The notes below the pieces were generated by a model that worked only from the letters and a program-made list of their open reading frames with translations, did not search any database and was not told the DNA's origin. A stretch of DNA of 64,000 bases, from contig JANQRP010000032.1 of assembly GCA_028284495.1 (NCBI GenBank), positions 168,615 to 232,614 of the forward strand. Reading direction: 5' to 3'. This document shows positions 59,269 to 64,000 of the stretch, one piece after another (positions within the stretch are counted from its first letter, which is position 1; each line of letters starts with the position of its first letter). The DNA is from Longimicrobiales bacterium (GTDB taxonomy: Bacteria; Gemmatimonadota; Gemmatimonadetes; Longimicrobiales; Gaopeijiaceae). The translations under genes and the position numbers were made by a program.

Positions 59269-61185
59269 TCAGAGGAGGGCGTTCGCCGCCCAGGCGCCGA
59301 GCCACGCCAGGCCGAGCATGTATCCGAACTGAAGGGCCGGCCATTTCCAGCCTGCGGTCTCGCGGCGCATCACCGCGACGGTGGACATGCACTGGAGCGC
59401 GAACACGAAGAAGATCAGCAGCCCGACGGCGGATCCCAGGTCGAGGTCCTGACGCAGACGTTCTTGGAGTCCCGGGGAGTCCTCGCCCGCATCCTCCACG
59501 CCGTAGATCGTCCCGAGCGTGCCCACGATGACCTCCCGCGCCGCGAGCGAAGAGATCAGCCCCACACCGATCTTCCAGTCGTAGCCGAGCGGCGCGATGA
59601 CCGGCTCGACCACCTGGCCCGCCTGCCCGAGCGCGCTCTGTTCGAGCGGAGGGGGCCCCCCGTCGATGCCGCGCGGGACCTGCGTCAGGAACCACAGCAC
59701 CACGGTCACGCCGAGGATGATGGTCCCCGCGCGCTTGAGAAAGACGCCGGTCCGGTCCCAGAGCCGGAGGAAGAGGGACTTCGGGGTCGGGAGCCGGTAC
59801 GGCGGAAGCTCCATGAGGAACGACGAGGGCTTCCCGCGCAGCAGCGTGCGCTTGAGGACGAACGCCGTCAGAACGGCCGCGAGGGCGCCGAGCGCGTAGA
59901 GCCCGAGCAGCGTCGCGGCGCGGGTTCCGAGCACCGGTCCGAGCAGCGGGCGTTCCGGGATGAAGGCCGCGATCAGAAGGGCGTACACCGGGAGCCGTGC
60001 CGAACACGTCATGAAGGGGGCGACGAAGATCGTGGCCATCCGATCCCGCTCGTCCTCCACCGTCCGCGCGGCGAGGATGGCGGGGATCGCGCATGCGTAG
60101 GCCGACAGCAGCGGCAGGAAGGCGCGCCCCTGCAGCCCGACCCGGTACATGGAGCGGTCGGCGATGACCGCGGCGCGGGCCATGTACCCGGAGTCCTCGA
60201 GGATCCCGATGAAGAGGAAGAGGATGAGGATCTGCGGGAGGAAGACGATGACGGAACCGACGCCGGCCCAGACGCCGTCCACGAGCAGGTCCCGCAGCCA
60301 GATGTCCGGGAGGACCGACGCGATCCACCCGCCGGACACGGCGATGGCGGCCTCGACGCCGTCCATGAACGGTACGGCCCAGGTGAAGATGGCCTGGAAG
60401 ACGAGGATCACGACCGCCAGGAAGACGAGCGGCCCCCAGAACCGGTGGAGCACCACCGAGTCGATACGACGCGTGTCGGCGTCCGGCTGCGGACGGCGGT
60501 ACCTCGCGTGCTCGCCCGCCTCGCGCACGATCCGCCGTCGCTCCGCGAAGGCATCCACGACCGGGAGGGCCATGCCCTGAGGCACGTTCGAGATCACCGG
60601 GCAGGGGCGCTCGGGCATGGGGCCCCGATGCGCGACGTGCTCCAGGAAGGTCCGGACCGCGTCCAGCCCCTCACCCGACCGGGCGTTGGCGCGCGTGACC
60701 TCGACTCCGAGTCGCTCGGCGAGCCTGGCGTCGTCCAGCTCGCCCTGCCGCGACGTGAGCTCGTCGGCCATGGTGAGCACGAGCAGCGTCGGGATCCCGA
60801 GTTCGAGCACGGGCTCCACCAGCATGAGCTGAGGCTCGAGTCGGGTGCAGTCCACCGTCAGCACCAGTGCGTCCGGGGCTCTCAGGCCCTCGATGCGCCC
60901 CTCCAGCACGTCGCGGGTGACCTTCTCGTCGAGCGTCCGGGTCGAGAAGCCGTTCACGCCGGGAAGATCGACGATCTCGATGTCACCCGCCGGCGTCGCG
61001 AGCCCGCCCACGTGCTTCTCGACGGTCACGCCGGGATAGTTGGCGACCTTCTGGCGGAGGCCGGTCAGCTGATTGAAGAGCGTCGTCTTGCCCGAGTTGG
61101 GTGGTCCGACGAGCGCGACGACCGGGCGCGTGCCGCTCGGGGGCCGGGGCGGGGTGGCTACACCCGACGCCGTAGTGCCGGACAT
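59269..61185 (-). CDS. feoB: Ferrous iron transporter FeoB (short form)
   Basis: 638 residues (E. coli 773). G domain: GPPNSGKTT (G1), NYPGVTVEKH (G2), DLPG (G3), the G4 position VLTMADEL and NARSGEGL (G5); then eight or so helices with two Gate-domain repeats (SAYACAIPAILAARTVED, SLAAREVIVGTLG). It carries Fe(II) across the inner membrane. The G4 motif reads T-x-x-D in place of the usual N-x-x-D, which may loosen guanine specificity. 16 bp after feoA. Confidence 0.95.
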   Translation of the reverse strand: MSGTTASGVATPPRPPSGTRPVVALVGPPNSGKTTLFNQLTGLRQKVANYPGVTVEKHVGGLATPAGDIEIVDLPGVNGFSTRTLDEKVTRDVLEGRIEGLRAPDALVLTVDCTRLEPQLMLVEPVLELGIPTLLVLTMADELTSRQGELDDARLAERLGVEVTRANARSGEGLDAVRTFLEHVAHRGPMPERPCPVISNVPQGMALPVVDAFAERRRIVREAGEHARYRRPQPDADTRRIDSVVLHRFWGPLVFLAVVILVFQAIFTWAVPFMDGVEAAIAVSGGWIASVLPDIWLRDLLVDGVWAGVGSVIVFLPQILILFLFIGILEDSGYMARAAVIADRSMYRVGLQGRAFLPLLSAYACAIPAILAARTVEDERDRMATIFVAPFMTCSARLPVYALLIAAFIPERPLLGPVLGTRAATLLGLYALGALAAVLTAFVLKRTLLRGKPSSFLMELPPYRLPTPKSLFLRLWDRTGVFLKRAGTIILGVTVVLWFLTQVPRGIDGGPPPLEQSALGQAGQVVEPVIAPLGYDWKIGVGLISSLAAREVIVGTLGTIYGVEDAGEDSPGLQERLRQDLDLGSAVGLLIFFVFALQCMSTVAVMRRETAGWKWPALQFGYMLGLAWLGAWAANALL

Positions 61186-61201
61186 GGACCTCGCGGGACG
61201 G

Positions 61202-61525
61202 TCAGTCGGCCGCAGCCGCGAACCGCTTCACGCAGATGCATCCGGCCGTCTCGCGCCGGAGCGCCAGCATGACGCCGTCCACCTCGACGATCGGGTCGCC
61301 GGACGGTGAGCGCCGGACCGGACAGAGCCGGCAGCCTGGGAGGACGCCGCGCTCGAGCAGTGGCTCGATCTGGTCGTCCGGCATCTCGAACCGGACCAGC
61401 TCCACGACCTCGTCCAGCGAGATGTCCGTGAGCCGGAGGTCCGTACGCTCCACCGAGGGCTGCGGGTGCACACCGCCACGCGGCGCGCGGCGCGTCGGCA
61501 CAGCTTCGGTCGCGGGATCGGTCAT
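61202..61525 (-). CDS. feoA: FeoA-like iron transport protein
   Basis: 107 residues. SH3-like FeoA fold in the C-terminal 75 residues: LLERGVLPGCRLCPVRRS and EVDGVMLALRRETAGCICVKRF. A 30-residue Pro/Arg-rich leader precedes it. FeoA modulates FeoB. A Fur-like inverted repeat lies 23 bp upstream. First gene of feoAB. Confidence 0.85.
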   Translation of the reverse strand: MTDPATEAVPTRRAPRGGVHPQPSVERTDLRLTDISLDEVVELVRFEMPDDQIEPLLERGVLPGCRLCPVRRSPSGDPIVEVDGVMLALRRETAGCICVKRFAAAAD

Positions 61526-61547
61526 CGGGACGGGCGTGTTCGGGTCG

Positions 61548-61570
61548 TCGTTGAGAGTGAATCTCAACGA
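61548..61570. promoter_or_regulatory. Fur-like inverted repeat upstream of feoA
   Basis: Two perfect 9-bp arms (TCGTTGAGA at 61548-61556 and TCTCAACGA at 61562-61570) flank a 5-base centre. The core TGAGAGTGAATCTCA matches the Fur 7-1-7 consensus at 11 of 14 informative positions. It is between feoA and the divergent protease gene and could repress feoAB when iron is replete. Confidence 0.6.
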
Positions 61571-61660
61571 GATCCGGCACTCGCGCAATCCATGCTCCGC
61601 CGCGATCCTTGTCTCCCCGGCGCCCCGCCGCTCCCGCGCACCGTCACCCCGGAGAGATCG

Positions 61661-62179
61661 ATGAGTCCCAGAACCCGCGTCGGCTGGCGCGAATGGGTCG
61701 GCCTCCCCGACCTGGGAATCAACCGCATCAAGGCGAAGATCGATACCGGCGCGCGCTCCTCGACCCTCCACGCCCTCGACGTGGAGCCGTTCGACCGGGA
61801 CGGCGCCGCGTGGGTCCGGTTCAAGGTCCATCCCCGTCAGAAGGACGACGAGTTCGAGGTCGTGTGCGAGGCGCCGCTGATCGACGAACGCGAGGTCAAG
61901 TCGTCGACCGGACGGGTCACGCGGCGACCGGTCGTGGCCACGGACCTCGAGTGGATGGGCGAGTGCTGGGAGATCGAGCTCACCCTCGTGCGCCGGGACT
62001 CCATGGGCTTCCGCTGCCTCGTCGGTCGACAGGCGATGCGGAAACGATGGATTGTCGACCCGGCGAAGTCGTACGTGGGAGGCACGAGGGTGCCCTTCCG
62101 CGAGCAGGTCCGCAGGAAGGCGGGTCCGCGGCGGGGATCCGAGAACCGTGTGGCGCGCACGCAGTCGGAGGATGAATGA
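61661..62179 (+). CDS. RimB-like retropepsin-type (ATP-dependent zinc) protease
   Basis: 172 residues. The family motif [20 protein letters not shown] and [10 protein letters not shown] contains the aspartic-protease-like DTGA; then VEWMG-type segments and [17 protein letters not shown]. It is the RimB/DUF785 family, which in Pseudomonas works with RimK on ribosomal protein S6. It overlaps rimK (ATGA). The ATG at 61661 was chosen; the upstream open frame has no family match. Confidence 0.88.
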   Translation: MSPRTRVGWREWVGLPDLGINRIKAKIDTGARSSTLHALDVEPFDRDGAAWVRFKVHPRQKDDEFEVVCEAPLIDEREVKSSTGRVTRRPVVATDLEWMGECWEIELTLVRRDSMGFRCLVGRQAMRKRWIVDPAKSYVGGTRVPFREQVRRKAGPRRGSENRVARTQSEDE

Positions 62180-63192
62180 GGATCGGGATACTCTCGCGGA
62201 AGGGGACGCTCTACTCGACCCGCCGGCTCCGCGAGGCGGCGGAGGAGCGAGGGCACGAGGTGACGATCGTGGACCCCCTCCGCTGCTACATGAACATCGC
62301 CGCGAAGCGTCCCCGGGTCGTGTACCGGGGTGAGCCGCTCCATGTCGACGCGATCATCCCGCGCATCGGCGCGTCGATCACGTTCTACGGGTGCGCCGTG
62401 GTCCGGCAGTTCGAGATGACCGGCGCGTACACGTGCGCGGAGTCCGAAGCGATCGCCCGCTCGCGCGACAAGCTCCACTCGATGCAGCTGCTCTCGTCCG
62501 AGGGCGTCGGCGTGCCGATCACCGGGTTCGCCCGGAGTTCACGCGACACCAAGGGGCTGATCGACATGGTCGGCGGCACGCCGCTCGTCATCAAGCTGCT
62601 GGAGAGCACGCAGGGCACGGGCGTGGTGCTCGCGCAGACGCGGAAGGCGGCCGAGTCGGTGATCGGCGCCTTCCGGCAGCTGGACGCCAACATCCTCGTG
62701 CAGGAGTTCATCGAGGAGGCGGGCGGAGCCGACGTGCGCGCCTTCGTCGTGGGCGGCCGGGTGGTCGCCTCGATGGTGCGCCAGGCGGCACCGGACGAGT
62801 TCCGTTCGAACCTCCACCGGGGAGGAACCGCGACGGCCGTGAAGCTCTCGCGGACGGAACGGAACACGGCCATCCGTGCCGCCCGAAAGATGGGACTCAC
62901 GGTCGCGGGCGTGGACCTGCTCCGTTCCAACCGCGGCCCGCTCGTCATGGAGGTCAACGCGTCGCCGGGTCTCGAGGGCATCGAGACGACGACCGGAGTG
63001 GACGTCGCGGGGGAGATCATCGAGTACATCGAGAGTCACGCCGTGGAGGGTGACCACCCGCCGGCCGGCCGGAAGACCCGGAAGAAGACCGCGGCGAAGA
63101 CGTCGAGGCGGAAGGGCACCCGGCGCGCCGCCGCCGAGGCCGGTGCGGGTTCGGTGGAAGCCGACGACGAGGCGCGTGACGAAGAGGAGTGA
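62176..63192 (+). CDS. rimK: RimK-type ATP-grasp glutamate ligase
   Basis: 338 residues. ATP-grasp: [20 protein letters not shown] (ATP lysine and Gly loop), [20 protein letters not shown] and [20 protein letters not shown]. RimK adds glutamates to the C-terminus of ribosomal protein S6. The last 50 residues are unusual: a Lys/Arg-rich stretch ([19 protein letters not shown]) then an acidic end ([11 protein letters not shown]). The final 17 bases overlap the next gene. Coupled to the RimB-like protease upstream. Confidence 0.92.
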   Translation: MRIGILSRKGTLYSTRRLREAAEERGHEVTIVDPLRCYMNIAAKRPRVVYRGEPLHVDAIIPRIGASITFYGCAVVRQFEMTGAYTCAESEAIARSRDKLHSMQLLSSEGVGVPITGFARSSRDTKGLIDMVGGTPLVIKLLESTQGTGVVLAQTRKAAESVIGAFRQLDANILVQEFIEEAGGADVRAFVVGGRVVASMVRQAAPDEFRSNLHRGGTATAVKLSRTERNTAIRAARKMGLTVAGVDLLRSNRGPLVMEVNASPGLEGIETTTGVDVAGEIIEYIESHAVEGDHPPAGRKTRKKTAAKTSRRKGTRRAAAEAGAGSVEADDEARDEEE

Positions 63193-64000
63193 GGCCGAAC
63201 GGCCGACGGCGCTCCGGATCGGGGACGTCGACGTCGAGCCCGGCACCCGCGAGCAGGTCGAGATCCGGATCGCCCGGTACGTGACGGGGGCGTGGATCAG
63301 CCTCCCGGTAGAGATCATCCACGGGGCGCAGCCGGGGCCGGCGGTGTGGCTGAGCGGGGCCATTCACGGCGACGAGCTCGACGGTGTGGAGATCACGCGT
63401 GGCGTCTCCGCGAAGCTCTCCCCGAAGAAGCTGCGCGGGACGGTGATCGCGATCCCGATCGTCAACGTCTTCGGGTTCATCCAGGCCTCGCGCTACCTGC
63501 CGGACCGGCGAGACCTCAACCGCGCGTTTCCCGGGAGAGAAGACGGGTCGATGGCGGCGCGCCTGGCGTGGCTGTTCACCACCGAGATCGTGGATCGGTG
63601 CGACTGGGGTCTGGACTTCCACTGCGGCTCGGGCGAGCGCGAGAACCTCCCCCAGGTCCGATGCGACCTGGGAGACGAAGCGACGCGCGGGGTGGCAGAG
63701 GCCTTCGGCGCGCCGCTCCTCATCGACAACCACGGGCCCGAGGGATCGCTGCGCCGCGAAGCCGTCGAGCGCGGTCGGCGGGTGCTCGTCTACGAGGGCG
63801 GCGAAGCCGGCCGGTTCACGCGCAGCAGCATCGAGGCGGGCGTCGCGGGATCGCTTCGCGTCCTCCGCCACCTCGGGATGATCGAGAACGCGCCGTCCGC
63901 CGAGCGCCCGCCCGTCCGGGTCGGTTCGACGCACTGGGTTCGGGCGTCGCGATCGGGAATCGTGCGGCTGGACGCCGAGCTCGGCGACGAGGTGAAGAAG
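63176..64000 (+). CDS. Succinylglutamate desuccinylase/aspartoacylase-like hydrolase, 3'-truncated
   Basis: 275 codons visible from the GTG at 63176, overlapping rimK by 17 bases, and open to the window end. M14-type zinc site: [10 protein letters not shown] (His and Glu) and LDFHCGSGE (His), with the substrate Arg-Asp-Leu-Asn-Arg motif [12 protein letters not shown]. AstE/AspA proteins deacylate N-acyl amino acids. Coupled to rimK and the RimB-like protease; this three-gene order recurs in other bacteria. The tail ([17 protein letters not shown]) begins a biotinyl-like beta domain cut by the edge. Confidence 0.87.
   Translation, partial: MTKRSEAERPTALRIGDVDVEPGTREQVEIRIARYVTGAWISLPVEIIHGAQPGPAVWLSGAIHGDELDGVEITRGVSAKLSPKKLRGTVIAIPIVNVFGFIQASRYLPDRRDLNRAFPGREDGSMAARLAWLFTTEIVDRCDWGLDFHCGSGERENLPQVRCDLGDEATRGVAEAFGAPLLIDNHGPEGSLRREAVERGRRVLVYEGGEAGRFTRSSIEAGVAGSLRVLRHLGMIENAPSAERPPVRVGSTHWVRASRSGIVRLDAELGDEVKK

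Noticed and set aside
1..64000. tRNA genes, rRNA, CRISPR arrays, insertion sequences and prophage genes
   Set aside because: Intergenic gaps are short; none shows a tRNA T-loop pattern, regular repeats with spacers, transposase frames or terminal inverted repeats.

Overview
The window is gene-dense, high-GC (roughly 70% by eye) bacterial chromosome of a diderm: it holds a TonB-dependent receptor, an outer-membrane barrel protein, a type IV pilin and many lipobox proteins. Five dispersed single-domain beta-propeller lipoproteins, weak Shine-Dalgarno usage, frequent GTG/TTG starts and many 4-base stop/start overlaps fit Gemmatimonadota. That assignment is inference. No tRNA, rRNA, CRISPR array, transposase or phage gene was seen.

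Layout. 1-9.3 kb: end of a sodium:solute symporter, a Gfo/Idh/MocA oxidoreductase, small lipoproteins and beta-propeller lipoproteins, a VapBC-type toxin-antitoxin pair and a Nudix hydrolase. 9.4-16.6 kb: tyrosine/homogentisate catabolism as two divergent operons. One is marR, an unknown gene, fumarylacetoacetase and acetoacetyl-CoA synthetase; the other is hppD-hmgA. They share a promoter/operator region. No recognisable maleylacetoacetate isomerase is present, and the unknown coupled gene sits where it would be expected. 16.6-27 kb: another propeller lipoprotein, a coupled operon (unknown, proline dehydrogenase, queE, HEXXH protein), an MDR oxidoreductase with a MazG-like protein, an ArsR/SRPBCC pair with an 18-bp palindrome on its start codon, a barrel protein and a class V aminotransferase.

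26.7-30.5 kb: a glycosyltransferase coupled to sbtA-sbtB (sodium/bicarbonate transporter and its PII-like regulator) and queG. 30.6-34.2 kb: TonB receptor, small membrane protein, MOSC and VOC proteins. 34.2-40.4 kb: a LysR regulator divergent from dabB-dabA, the energy-coupled inorganic-carbon accumulation complex, with a coupled DUF6671-like zinc-ribbon gene. Two unrelated inorganic-carbon uptake systems thus lie within 12 kb. 40.5-47.1 kb: a penicillin-acylase family hydrolase followed by the tail of a second, decayed copy, a MarR-DinB-SnoaL operon and M28/M24 peptidases. 47.2-55.5 kb: serB-serA-serC (complete phosphorylated serine pathway) behind an Lnb/DUF4105-like membrane protein, a pilin, an S9 peptidase and a PhoD-like phosphatase.

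55.6-59.2 kb: a reactive-sulfur operon (TauE/SafE exporter, CstB-like MBL-pseudorhodanese-rhodanese protein, two YeeE/YedE half-permeases, ArsR repressor) with a near-consensus sigma70 promoter overlapped by a palindrome. 59.3-61.6 kb: feoAB with a Fur-like inverted repeat upstream. 61.7-64 kb: a RimB-like protease, RimK ATP-grasp ligase and AstE/AspA-like hydrolase, the last cut by the window end.

The best leads for undescribed biology are the unknown gene in the homogentisate operon, the DabAB-DUF6671 unit beside SbtAB, the hybrid CstB/YeeE/TauE/ArsR sulfur operon, and two genes whose conserved N-termini precede any ATG/GTG/TTG codon.
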